From NCBI RefSeq assembly GCF_018603515.1, contig NZ_JACATN010000003.1:863760-927759 (forward strand): a DNA stretch of 64,000 bases, written 5' to 3'. A model generated the notes under the pieces. The model saw only the letters and a program-made list of their open reading frames with translations, was not told where the DNA came from and made no database searches. This DNA comes from Zobellia barbeyronii. Its GTDB lineage: Bacteria; Bacteroidota; Bacteroidia; Flavobacteriales; Flavobacteriaceae. Both the position numbers and the translations under genes were made by a program. Shown piece after piece: positions 33,501-41,297 of this stretch. The number at the start of each line of letters is the position of its first letter. Within the stretch, counting starts at the first letter, position 1.

Positions 33501-34871
33501 ATGATTGCACTAGAATTCACAACATTTATAGGTCGTTTTCACCCCCTCTTTGTACACATGCCAATTGGCTTTCTCTTTCTAGCTATTGCATTAGAATGGT
33601 ACGAAAGCTTCAAAAAAGTAAAGGTTAAAAGCAAATTGATTCCTATAGCCTGGTTACTAGGAGCATTAAGTGCTGCGGGAGCTGCTGCTACCGGTTGGTT
33701 CTTGGGCGAAACAGGCTTATACGAAGAAGAATACTTATTTTCTCACCGGTGGCTTGGCATAGCTTTGGTCGTTGTTGCTTTTATAGGATGGTATCTAAAA
33801 AGTACGCCCAAAGCTTTTCCTGTTAAACTACAACACGGTTTCAATATACTTTTATTGGCCATGCTTTTTATTGAAGGACATAAAGGCGGAAATTTAACAC
33901 ACGGCGAAACTTATCTTACGGAATACGCACCTGCTCCTATTCAAAAACTATTAGGTGGTACGGAAGACAAAAATGCGCTTCCGAAGTTTGCCAACCCAGA
34001 TTCCGTTCAGGTGTATGCTAATTTGGTTGCGCCAATTTTTCAAGCAAAATGTGTAGGCTGCCATAACGATGAAATAAAAAGAGGAGGACTTAATATGAGT
34101 CATCCAGATTCTTTAAGAATGGGTGGCGAAAGCGAAAATGTTATTGCAGCAGGAAATACGCAAGAGAGCGAGCTGTTTAGAAGGATTACGCTTCCACCGA
34201 AGAACGTAAAATTCATGCCACCCACAAACAATGCCCTCACCTACGATGAAATAAAAACCGTAGAATGGTGGATTGAACAAGGAGCTCCTTTTGAAGGCTC
34301 CCTTACCAGTTTAGAAGTTACTGAAAATATAAAGCCAGTTTTACTTAGACGTTACGGCATTGACACCAACCCCAAAGCTTGGTACGAAACCGTACAACTT
34401 AAAAAATTAGACAGTACACAACTATCAAACCTGGTTCAAAAAGGGTTTGAAGTTAAAACTCTAGGGCCTGATAACTCTTTATTAGACATCAAATACTCTG
34501 GCTCCGATTTAACCAAGGAGAAACTATCTGAACTTGAAAAGGTAAAAGAATACATTACTTGGCTATCTCTTGCTAATAGTAATATTACAGATGAATGGCT
34601 TTCTAGTGTCTCACAATTTTCTAATCTTACCCGTCTACAATTAGAAAAAACAGAAATAACGGATAAAGGAGTAGCACATCTATCCGGATTAAAGCACTTA
34701 GAAGCACTTAATTTATATGGCACCAAAGTAACTGATGCCTGCCTACCTCATATAGAGAAAATAAGCAGTCTTAAACGAGTTTATCTATGGCAAACAGGTG
34801 TAAGTGCCAAAACAGCCAAAAACATACAAGAGAACAACGAGAAGCTGAAAATTGTAATTGGAAAAGGATAG
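33501..34871 (+). CDS. Membrane c-type cytochrome-domain protein with leucine-rich repeats
   Basis: This 456-residue protein has a membrane domain of four to five helices (about 8-135) resembling DUF2231, with conserved histidines (FHPLFVHMPIGF, FSHRWLG, LQHGF, EGHKGG). A planctomycete-type cytochrome domain follows at about 165-270: the haem motif CVGCH near 184-188, then HNDEIKRGGLNM and a possible Met ligand in KFMPPTNNALTYDEI. The last 130 residues form three or so LRR units (ITWLSLANSNITDEW, LTRLQLEKTEITDKG, LEALNLYGTKVTDAC). It is probably an inner-membrane electron carrier whose repeats face the periplasm. The partner is unknown. A strong terminator follows. Confidence 0.85.
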   Translation: MIALEFTTFIGRFHPLFVHMPIGFLFLAIALEWYESFKKVKVKSKLIPIAWLLGALSAAGAAATGWFLGETGLYEEEYLFSHRWLGIALVVVAFIGWYLKSTPKAFPVKLQHGFNILLLAMLFIEGHKGGNLTHGETYLTEYAPAPIQKLLGGTEDKNALPKFANPDSVQVYANLVAPIFQAKCVGCHNDEIKRGGLNMSHPDSLRMGGESENVIAAGNTQESELFRRITLPPKNVKFMPPTNNALTYDEIKTVEWWIEQGAPFEGSLTSLEVTENIKPVLLRRYGIDTNPKAWYETVQLKKLDSTQLSNLVQKGFEVKTLGPDNSLLDIKYSGSDLTKEKLSELEKVKEYITWLSLANSNITDEWLSSVSQFSNLTRLQLEKTEITDKGVAHLSGLKHLEALNLYGTKVTDACLPHIEKISSLKRVYLWQTGVSAKTAKNIQENNEKLKIVIGKG

Positions 34872-34894
34872 ATAATTACGTAACCTTTGAAACT

Positions 34895-34931
34895 AAAAAA
34901 TCCCATCTAATTGAATTAGATGGGATTTTTT
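34895..34931 (+). terminator. Terminator after the cytochrome gene
   Basis: A perfect 16-bp stem (34895-34910 with 34916-34931, core TCCCATCTAA) and a 5-nt loop end in an eight-T run. Confidence 0.92.
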
Positions 34932-34978
34932 TTAATAAACATTAGTATTGATATCACCAGACTAGAAATGACCTAAAA

Positions 34979-35014
34979 TGAAAAAATCCTCAAACATTTT
35001 CATGCTTGAGGATT
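34979..35014 (-). terminator. Terminator of tRNA-Val(TAC)
   Basis: A 9-bp stem (AATCCTCAA at 34985-34993 with TTGAGGATT at 35006-35014) begins 2 bp past the tRNA CCA end. On the minus strand it is followed by TTTTCATTTT. Confidence 0.85.
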
Positions 35015-35015
35015 C

Positions 35016-35093
35016 TGGTGGGCAATGAGGGATTCGAACCCCCGACCCCCTCGGTGTAAACGAGGTGCTCTGAACCAACTGAGCTAATTGCCC
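35016..35093 (-). tRNA. tRNA-Val (TAC anticodon)
   Basis: The minus strand folds as a complete tRNA with acceptor GGGCAAT/ATTGCCC and an encoded CCA (35016-35018). The anticodon stem is CCTCG/CGAGG with loop TTTACAC (anticodon TAC, codons GUA and GUG), and the T-arm is GGGGG TTCGAAT CCCTC. It has its own promoter and terminator. Confidence 0.95.
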
Positions 35094-35104
35094 CAAAAGG
35101 TGTG

Positions 35105-35134
35105 CAAATATAAGACTCTTTTTTAGTTCTCAAA
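35105..35134 (-). promoter_or_regulatory. Promoter of tRNA-Val(TAC)
   Basis: On the minus strand TTTG (35131-35134) and TATATTTG (35105-35112) are separated by 18 bp. Both match the consensus, and the -7 box ends 11 bp before the tRNA. Confidence 0.75.
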
Positions 35135-35151
35135 AGAAAAAAGAAAAAAAA

Positions 35152-36363
35152 TTAAATAACTTCTGAAACAGTGAACGTACTACCTCCAATAAAGATGAAA
35201 TCCTCAGGTCCCGCATCTGCCAAAGCCGCGCTATAAGCAGCCCTAACAGCTGTAAAGCTTTTGCCAACCAAATCAAATTCTTCCGCCCTGTCTACCAACT
35301 CATTAACCTCTAATCCGCGAGAAATTTCCGGAGATGTAAAGTAGTATTCTGCGTCTTTCGGAAACAATGGTAATATGGTATTTAGGTCTTTGCCTTTTAC
35401 AAAACCTAGGACTATAAATAATTTTTTAAATTTCTGTTGGGTCACCTGATTTATCACAATAGAAAGACCTTCTTTGTTATGTGCGGTATCACAAATAACC
35501 ATTGGGGCAGTCTTTAGTTGCTGCCACCTTCCCATTAGACCTGTGTTTTGAACCACTTTAAGAAGTCCAGAACGTAATTGATCATGGGTTATGGAAAAAC
35601 CACTGAGCTGTTCTATAACGGCCATTACTCCTTTTACATTCTTTTCTTGATACGCGCCTAATAGTGAGGTTGTATATACCTCATCAATTTCTTGTTCGGC
35701 ATAAATAAGTTTTGCATTTTTTGATTGAGTAACATCCTGAAAAGTTTCTGCGGTCTCAGTCTGAAACTCGCTTACCACCACAGGAACACCTTCTTTAATA
35801 ATTCCGGCTTTCTCAAAAGCTATCTTAGGTAACGTATCTCCTAACATATCTACATGATCAAAACCTATATTAGTAATAAGGCTTACTTCTGGCGTTATAA
35901 TATTGGTAGAATCCAACCTTCCTCCTAAACCAACCTCTACTATGGCTATATCAACCTTTTCCTTTGCAAAATAATCGAAGGCCATGCCAACGGTCATCTC
36001 AAAAAAGGATAGATGATGATTTTCAAAAAAAGATTGATTGTTCGCTATAAATTCAATCACGAAGTTTTCTCCTACACATTTGCCATTTATGCGAATGCGC
36101 TCTCTAAAATCTTTTAGATGAGGTGAAGTATATAAACCTACTTTGTAGCCAGCTTCTTGAAGAATGGATGCCAGCATATGACTGCTAGAACCTTTTCCGT
36201 TGGTTCCACCAACATGAATGCTTTTGAATTTATTTTCCGGATTATCTAAATGATTTGCGAAGTTTCGAATACCATCAAGTTTCGCATTATAGGCTTGCTT
36301 TCCTTTTTGCTGATACATTGGAAGTTGCGTAAACATCCAATCTAAAGTCTCCTTATAGGTCAC
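35152..36363 (-). CDS. folC: Bifunctional dihydrofolate/folylpolyglutamate synthase
   Basis: This 403-residue Mur-type ligase adds glutamate to dihydropteroate and to folates. It has the ATP loop HVGGTNGKGSSSHMLASIL at about 50-68, the folate stretch YTSPHLKDFRERIRING, AIVEVGLGGRLDSTNII and the C-terminal GPEDFIFIGGSTFTVSEVI. Length is normal. Its start overlaps the end of tonB by 4 bp, which places a folate gene at the tail of an exbB-exbD-tonB unit. It connects functionally with thyA and folA elsewhere in the window. Confidence 0.94.
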   Translation of the reverse strand: MTYKETLDWMFTQLPMYQQKGKQAYNAKLDGIRNFANHLDNPENKFKSIHVGGTNGKGSSSHMLASILQEAGYKVGLYTSPHLKDFRERIRINGKCVGENFVIEFIANNQSFFENHHLSFFEMTVGMAFDYFAKEKVDIAIVEVGLGGRLDSTNIITPEVSLITNIGFDHVDMLGDTLPKIAFEKAGIIKEGVPVVVSEFQTETAETFQDVTQSKNAKLIYAEQEIDEVYTTSLLGAYQEKNVKGVMAVIEQLSGFSITHDQLRSGLLKVVQNTGLMGRWQQLKTAPMVICDTAHNKEGLSIVINQVTQQKFKKLFIVLGFVKGKDLNTILPLFPKDAEYYFTSPEISRGLEVNELVDRAEEFDLVGKSFTAVRAAYSAALADAGPEDFIFIGGSTFTVSEVI

Positions 36364-37301
36364 TCTCCTAGCTTAAAATTAACCACCACAAAACCGACTT
36401 GTTGACTTGGCGCATTAGAATCCAAGTTCCACTTGTGCTTCATAGCTGTTTTCTTTGCTGGATCTAATAAGCAAGGGCTATTATTGGTAGTTCCTTTAAC
36501 CCCTGGTGTAGCACTTACAACGTTACCGTTCCGGTCCACAATGATTTTCACCACTACTCTACCTTCTTGATTACATTGTTGTTTTACCTGACCTTTACCA
36601 ACCAAAGAACGGCCGTTCAGTCCATAACCACCTGTTCCGCTACCAGAACCTGGGCTACCATAATAACTAGTTGCGTAAGGATCACCATCTTGCTGTCCTT
36701 TATCACCTGCTCTGTTATCGTCACCTTCACTGCCTGAAGCATTGCCATCAGATTTACTGATGCCACCAATAAGGGCATCAAGCTTTTTCTTTTTGGCTTC
36801 CTGCTCTTTACGGGCTTTATCTTCTGCAGCTTTTTTCTCTTGGGCTTTTTTAGCAGCTTCGGCTTTTGCTTTTTTCTGGGCGTCCTCCGCTTTTTTCTTA
36901 GCAGCCTTCTGAGCATCCTCTGCCTTCTTCTTGGCTTCCTCTGCTTTTTTAATTTTTATGGATTCTTCGTTCTCTTGCGTCAATACCTTTTCCGCCGGAG
37001 CTTCTTTAGCTACGACTTCCTCAGGTACATCTTCTGCAACCTCCTCTATCTCTTCTACAACTTCTTCTTGTTTTGAAGGTTCAACAGGTGGTGTATCCAA
37101 AGGTTCTGAACGAATCTTCTCTTTAGGCTGTACTTTTCCACTACCAAATTCGGTTGTACCAAAATTAACGGAAATTCCGTTTTCGATAGGTGGGTCCATA
37201 TAGGTAAGGCCTATATAGAACAATACAAGCAAGAGTACACTTAGTAGAAATGTAGTAAGTGTAAATGATTTTTTTTTGTGTCTCGTGTCTAGGAATGACA
37301 T
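36360..37301 (-). CDS. tonB: TonB-family energy transducer
   Basis: This 313-residue periplasm-spanning protein has one N-terminal membrane helix (about 16-34, TTFLLSVLLLVLFYIGLTYM). A Pro/Glu-rich segment follows, then a long Lys/Ala/Glu coiled stretch (about 110-170, repeating KKAEDAQK units), a Gly/Ser/Asp-rich linker (about 180-225) and a TonB_C-like domain (GRVVVKIIVDRNGNVVSA, ending VGFVVVNFKLGE). It transmits energy from ExbB/ExbD to outer-membrane receptors such as SusC. The stop of exbD overlaps its start by 1 bp, and its own stop overlaps folC. Confidence 0.9.
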   Translation of the reverse strand: MSFLDTRHKKKSFTLTTFLLSVLLLVLFYIGLTYMDPPIENGISVNFGTTEFGSGKVQPKEKIRSEPLDTPPVEPSKQEEVVEEIEEVAEDVPEEVVAKEAPAEKVLTQENEESIKIKKAEEAKKKAEDAQKAAKKKAEDAQKKAKAEAAKKAQEKKAAEDKARKEQEAKKKKLDALIGGISKSDGNASGSEGDDNRAGDKGQQDGDPYATSYYGSPGSGSGTGGYGLNGRSLVGKGQVKQQCNQEGRVVVKIIVDRNGNVVSATPGVKGTTNNSPCLLDPAKKTAMKHKWNLDSNAPSQQVGFVVVNFKLGE

Positions 37302-37687
37302 TAATTGGGTCGCACAGCCAAGATTACCTTATAACTATTTCTATTGGCAATATCCATAACGTTAACCGCTTCTTTAATAGCAACGCTTTCTTCTGCCCTT
37401 AAAATAATAGTGGGTTTATCTTGCCCTTCTAGTGCCTTTTTAAGTTCAATTTCTATGTATTCTCCGTTTATCTTCTCGTTGTTGACGTAGTACTGTAAGT
37501 TCTTATCTATACTTACAGATACGTTTTGAGTGTTCGTAGACTTCCCTTTTGCTTTAGGTAATAATAAATCCAAAGCATTTGGAGAGTTTGCAGTAAGCAT
37601 GAAAAATATCAATAGCAGAAATACTATATCTGTCATTGAAGACATGCTAAAATCCGGACTAACCTTGTTTCTTCCTTTTAATTTCAT
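37301..37687 (-). CDS. exbD: ExbD biopolymer transport protein
   Basis: This 128-residue inner-membrane protein has one helix (about 17-35, MTDIVFLLLIFFMLTANSP) carrying the aspartate expected to move protons, then a periplasmic domain (ALDLLLPKAKGKS to VILAVRPN). The N-terminal RNKVSPDFSMSSMTDIVF is typical. It forms the proton channel with ExbB, encoded 10 bp upstream, and powers TonB, encoded directly downstream. Confidence 0.93.
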   Translation of the reverse strand: MKLKGRNKVSPDFSMSSMTDIVFLLLIFFMLTANSPNALDLLLPKAKGKSTNTQNVSVSIDKNLQYYVNNEKINGEYIEIELKKALEGQDKPTIILRAEESVAIKEAVNVMDIANRNSYKVILAVRPN

Positions 37688-37697
37688 GTCTCGCGAA

Positions 37698-38390
37698 TTA
37701 TAGAGGTTCGTTCAACAAGTCTAGGAAATCTACGGCGTTAGCCTCCATTTTATGTACCACCTTATCGGTTCTGTTCACCAAGTGGTTATATCCAATATAA
37801 GCGATGATACCTACAATTAATCCAGCAACGGTAGTTGTCATTGCCGTATAAATACCAGATGCCAATGAGCCCATTTCAGCTTGACCACCACTGGTTGCCA
37901 TTTCGTGAAATGCTAATATCATACCGATTACAGTTCCTAAAAACCCAATCATTGGTGCAGCACCGGCAACAGTTGCCAAAATGCTTACGTTCTTCTCCAA
38001 TTTATAAACCTCTAAGGTTCCTGCATTTTCAATAGCGGTATTAATGTCATCTAAAGGCTTTCCTATTCTTGAAACCCCTTTTTCTGTCAATCTCGCTACT
38101 GGTGAATCTGTCTGCGCACAAAGCAATTTTGCCGCGTCCAAATTACCATTGGTTACATAATCACGAATCTGGTTCATGAAATTACTATCTATCTTGGATG
38201 CCGCCTTAATAGCGAATATGCGCTCAAAGTAAATATAGAGAGCCACAAACAGCATGATAAAAAGTACTGATATAATAAGTACACTTCCTGTACCGCCATT
38301 GAATATCAAATCGATAACAGAAAGTGTCTTCTCTTCTGACATAACATCCGCAGCTGCAGGATCTTGAGCCATATCTTGAAATAACATCAT
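37698..38390 (-). CDS. exbB: ExbB/TolQ/MotA-type proton channel protein
   Basis: This 230-residue inner-membrane protein has three helices. The family core is VSILATVAGAAPMIGFLGTVIGMILAF with the second block LASGIYTAMTTTVAGLIVGIIAYIGYNHLVNR (read in parts). The first helix lies near 33-55. The N-terminal 30 residues are a short periplasmic lead. It begins the exbB-exbD-tonB-folC run and lies 51 bp after the nhaD stop on the same strand. Confidence 0.93.
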   Translation of the reverse strand: MMLFQDMAQDPAAADVMSEEKTLSVIDLIFNGGTGSVLIISVLFIMLFVALYIYFERIFAIKAASKIDSNFMNQIRDYVTNGNLDAAKLLCAQTDSPVARLTEKGVSRIGKPLDDINTAIENAGTLEVYKLEKNVSILATVAGAAPMIGFLGTVIGMILAFHEMATSGGQAEMGSLASGIYTAMTTTVAGLIVGIIAYIGYNHLVNRTDKVVHKMEANAVDFLDLLNEPL

Positions 38391-38441
38391 AGAATTCTTA
38401 GGTATTAGAGTTGCCTCTATAACGGTATTTTGTCGATTAAA

Positions 38442-39779
38442 TTATGCGTTCAACACAAAATCTCTTAATAAAATAAAAGTAATCGCTCCTGAAACAAAAC
38501 CGATCAATGCCAACCATGCTATATTCTTAAAATACCAGAAGAAATCTATCTTCTCCATACCCATAGCTACTACCCCTGCGGCAGACCCAATAATCAACAT
38601 ACTACCACCTGTACCAGCTGAATATGCAATGAAGTGCCACAATGGATTATCTAATGGTTCTGAGAACATTCCTAAACTAGCCGCAACTAAAGGAACGTTG
38701 TCAATAACAGCAGAGCCAATACCAAATAACATAACAACAATGTCTGTATTAGGAATGGCTTCATTTAGACCTTCTGCATAATGAAACAGCATACCCAACG
38801 ACTCTAAAGCAGCAACCGCTAATAATATACCCAAGAAGAATAAAATACTTGGAAGTTCAATTTTAGATAATGAAGCGTGTACCGGACTGTGATGACCTAC
38901 TGTATCGTCACCTTCGCCTTCAACATTTGATAAACTGAATTTTGAATTACTATATATTTCAGCAAATGTCGCAACAACCGCTAAAGAAAGCATCATACCA
39001 ACGTAAGGTGGCAAATGAGTAACTGTTTTAAAGAATGGTACAAACACAATAGCACTCAAGCCCAAATACAACATTGTTGCTCCATATTTAGATTTAGGCT
39101 CCTCTACAGTTTCTATATCATTATCAAGAGAACCAGTAAAAGCTTTAAATCTACTTGCTATCAATACTGGCACCACCATACAAACTATTGATGGTAGAAG
39201 AACGTGCTCTACCAATTGTAGTGCAGATACTTTGTTCGCTATCCATAACATGGTAGTAGTAACATCACCAATTGGCGACCATGCACCACCAGCATTGGCG
39301 GTAATGATAATCATACCTGCAAACCATAAACGTGTATCCCTATCTTTTATCACTTTTTGTAATATCGTAATCAACACGATAGTAGCAGTTAAGTTGTCAA
39401 TTATAGCCGAAAGAATAAAGGCCAATATAGAAAATAACCATAAAAGTTTGCGCTTACTTTTAGTTCGTATAAACCCTTTAATAGTTGCAAAACCATCAAA
39501 ATAATCAATGATTTCCACAATGGTCATCGCCCCCAGCAAAAAGACTAGTATTTCTGCGGTTTTACCTAAATGGTGGAGTAAAATTTCATCAAGATGGGTG
39601 GGTTCAAGCTCCCTGAGCTCGGTATTGACTTCGAAAACATCCATATGGGTAAGGGCAATAATAGCCCAAAGGATGGCCATCATGGCTAAAGCCGGAATCA
39701 GCTTATCTATTTTGAGGTTATGCTCTAGGGTAATCGCAAGATAACCTGCGAGGAATACAATGATAATAATGGTCTCCAT
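38442..39779 (-). CDS. nhaD: NhaD-type sodium/proton antiporter
   Basis: This 445-residue inner-membrane protein has about 12 hydrophobic segments. Family features are HHLGKTAEILVFLLGAMTIVEIIDYFDGF, then LSAIIDNLTATIVLITILQK, then ITANAGGAWSPIGDVTTTMLW, and later AVIDNVPLVAASLGMF and AYSAGTGGSMLIIGSAAGV. The repeated DN pairs (IIDNLTA, VIDNVPL) fit ion-binding positions. It exports sodium in exchange for protons, in line with a marine cell. It starts 11 bp after the stop of gdh and is probably co-transcribed with it. Confidence 0.93.
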   Translation of the reverse strand: METIIIIVFLAGYLAITLEHNLKIDKLIPALAMMAILWAIIALTHMDVFEVNTELRELEPTHLDEILLHHLGKTAEILVFLLGAMTIVEIIDYFDGFATIKGFIRTKSKRKLLWLFSILAFILSAIIDNLTATIVLITILQKVIKDRDTRLWFAGMIIITANAGGAWSPIGDVTTTMLWIANKVSALQLVEHVLLPSIVCMVVPVLIASRFKAFTGSLDNDIETVEEPKSKYGATMLYLGLSAIVFVPFFKTVTHLPPYVGMMLSLAVVATFAEIYSNSKFSLSNVEGEGDDTVGHHSPVHASLSKIELPSILFFLGILLAVAALESLGMLFHYAEGLNEAIPNTDIVVMLFGIGSAVIDNVPLVAASLGMFSEPLDNPLWHFIAYSAGTGGSMLIIGSAAGVVAMGMEKIDFFWYFKNIAWLALIGFVSGAITFILLRDFVLNA

Positions 39780-39790
39780 ACTCGTTCTAT

Positions 39791-41023
39791 TTATATTAGT
39801 TGTTTCAATGCAATTTCAAATGCCGTTTGGCTGATGTTCTCTTTCGAGGGGTTTTGTTTATATATGTTCAAAATAGCTTTTCGGATGGTCTCCGAAGTGT
39901 CGCTAAAGATAAGCTCATCATCAATACCTACTCTTTTTTCCATGAAGTAAGCAAAAACACGGGCCATCCCACAATTGGATATGAAATCTGGAATTAGGCT
40001 AACCTTGCCATCCGTATATTCCATTATAGATCCAAAGAAAATTTCTTTATCTGCGAAAGGCACATTGGCCCCACATGAAATAACTTCCAGACCTGTATCG
40101 ATCAAACTGCTAATCTGATCTCTAGTTACCAAGCGAGATGCAGCACAAGGTGCGAATATTTCCGTTTGCAAAGACCAAATACGGTCATTTATTTCTTCAA
40201 AAGGAATCATTTCACCCGCTTTTGCGATTAAATTGTTTCCATCCTTGTTCAGAAATAAGGTTTTTATTTCCTCAAATGAGAAACCCTCTTCTTTAATGAC
40301 GCCACCGGCCCTATCAATAATGCCCACTACTTTTGCACCCATTTGGGCTAAATAGTAAGCCGCAGCACTACCTACGTTTCCAAAACCTTGGACTACCGCT
40401 CTTTTACCAACAACACTACCTCCGTAAATATCGTAATAGTGTTTTACAGCCTCGGCAACACCATAACCCGTAATCATATCTGCAACAGTATACTTTCTTG
40501 AGACCTCAGGAGAATAATTTGTATTCTCTAAAGCTTTGATTACCCCAAGACGCAATTGTCCAATTCTGTTTATTTTATCTGCTTCGGTTGGTTTAAAATG
40601 CCCGTTAAACACTCCTTCTTGTGGATGCCAAACACCTGCATCTTCCGTAATAGGAATAACTTCGTGAATTTCATCTACATTAAGATCACCACCTGTACCA
40701 TAGTAACTTTTCAATAATGGAGACACCGCATGGTACCAGCGCTCAAGCACTCCTTTTTTTCTTGGGTCATTAGGATTGAAGTTTATTCCCGATTTAGCTC
40801 CTCCTATTGGCGGACCTGAAACCGTAAACTTTACCTCCATGGTTTTTGCTAGAGAAAGCACTTCATTCATATCTAACCCTTCTCTCATTCTAGTTCCACC
40901 ACCTGCTGCTCCACCTCTAAGGGAATTTATAACCGTCCAACCTTCGGCTTCGGTCTCACTGTCTTTCCAATTAAAGACAATTTCAGGTGCCTTATTCTCG
41001 TATACTTTTAATAACTCTTTCAT
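39791..41023 (-). CDS. Glu/Leu/Phe/Val-family dehydrogenase (probable glutamate dehydrogenase)
   Basis: This 410-residue enzyme oxidatively deaminates an amino acid to its 2-oxo acid, most likely glutamate to 2-oxoglutarate. The catalytic lysine is K77 in PPIGGAKSGINF, and the preceding SLRGGAAGGGTRM binds substrate. The Rossmann domain holds AVVQGFGNVGSAAAYYLAQMGAKVVGIID (read in parts). The C-terminal region has ISCGANVPFADKE and ISNCGMARVFAYF. Glutamate versus branched-chain or aromatic substrate cannot be fixed by reading. It heads the gdh-nhaD run and has a strong promoter with an unusually structured 120-nt leader. Confidence 0.9.
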   Translation of the reverse strand: MKELLKVYENKAPEIVFNWKDSETEAEGWTVINSLRGGAAGGGTRMREGLDMNEVLSLAKTMEVKFTVSGPPIGGAKSGINFNPNDPRKKGVLERWYHAVSPLLKSYYGTGGDLNVDEIHEVIPITEDAGVWHPQEGVFNGHFKPTEADKINRIGQLRLGVIKALENTNYSPEVSRKYTVADMITGYGVAEAVKHYYDIYGGSVVGKRAVVQGFGNVGSAAAYYLAQMGAKVVGIIDRAGGVIKEEGFSFEEIKTLFLNKDGNNLIAKAGEMIPFEEINDRIWSLQTEIFAPCAASRLVTRDQISSLIDTGLEVISCGANVPFADKEIFFGSIMEYTDGKVSLIPDFISNCGMARVFAYFMEKRVGIDDELIFSDTSETIRKAILNIYKQNPSKENISQTAFEIALKQLI

Positions 41024-41027
41024 TTTT

Positions 41028-41136
41028 AATTGATTTAAATACTATTACGACTCCAATTCTGCTCATCCGAAAACTTCTCTTTCTCTACGCCAAAACGGCG
41101 TTACTGCTGTGTCATAATCTTGCGTTTAAATCAATT
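41028..41136 (-). promoter_or_regulatory. Candidate structured leader of the gdh mRNA
   Basis: AATTGATTTAAA (41028-41039) is perfectly complementary to TTTAAATCAATT (41125-41136). Flanking TTTTT (41023-41027) and AAAAA (41139-41143) extend the pairing with a 2-nt bulge. The inner part contains a hairpin ACGCC-AAAAC-GGCGT (41087-41101). The predicted transcript starts near 41147, so the 5' end of the mRNA would pair with the bases directly before, and touching, the start codon. Confidence 0.55.
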
Positions 41137-41152
41137 TTAAAAACCAATTCAA

Positions 41153-41182
41153 CAAATATAAAAATTTGGCTTGGGATACAAA
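41153..41182 (-). promoter_or_regulatory. Promoter of gdh
   Basis: On the minus strand TTTG (41179-41182) and TATATTTG (41153-41160) are separated by 18 bp, and both match the consensus. The expected start site near 41147 gives a leader of about 120 nt. Confidence 0.7.
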
Positions 41183-41260
41183 GTTTTTGACAGCTAATGA
41201 ATGATTAATTTTTAAAAAAAATAGCCATCCATGCTAGGTGTCCAATTTATCCCAGAAGCT

Positions 41261-41268
41261 TATATTTG
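41261..41268 (+). promoter_or_regulatory. -7 box of the acyl-CoA dehydrogenase gene
   Basis: TATATTTG matches TAnnTTTG exactly, 29 bp before the ATG at 41298. An earlier in-frame ATG at 41238 lies upstream of this box and is therefore unlikely. Confidence 0.55.
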
Positions 41269-41297
41269 TAGAAGCTCAAAAAAAAGACACAAAAATT

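Noticed and set aside
36617..37203. Other-frame open frames over tonB
   Set aside because: They arise from the Lys/Ala/Glu repeat of TonB read in other frames (Phe/Leu- or Ser-rich runs) and are not genes.
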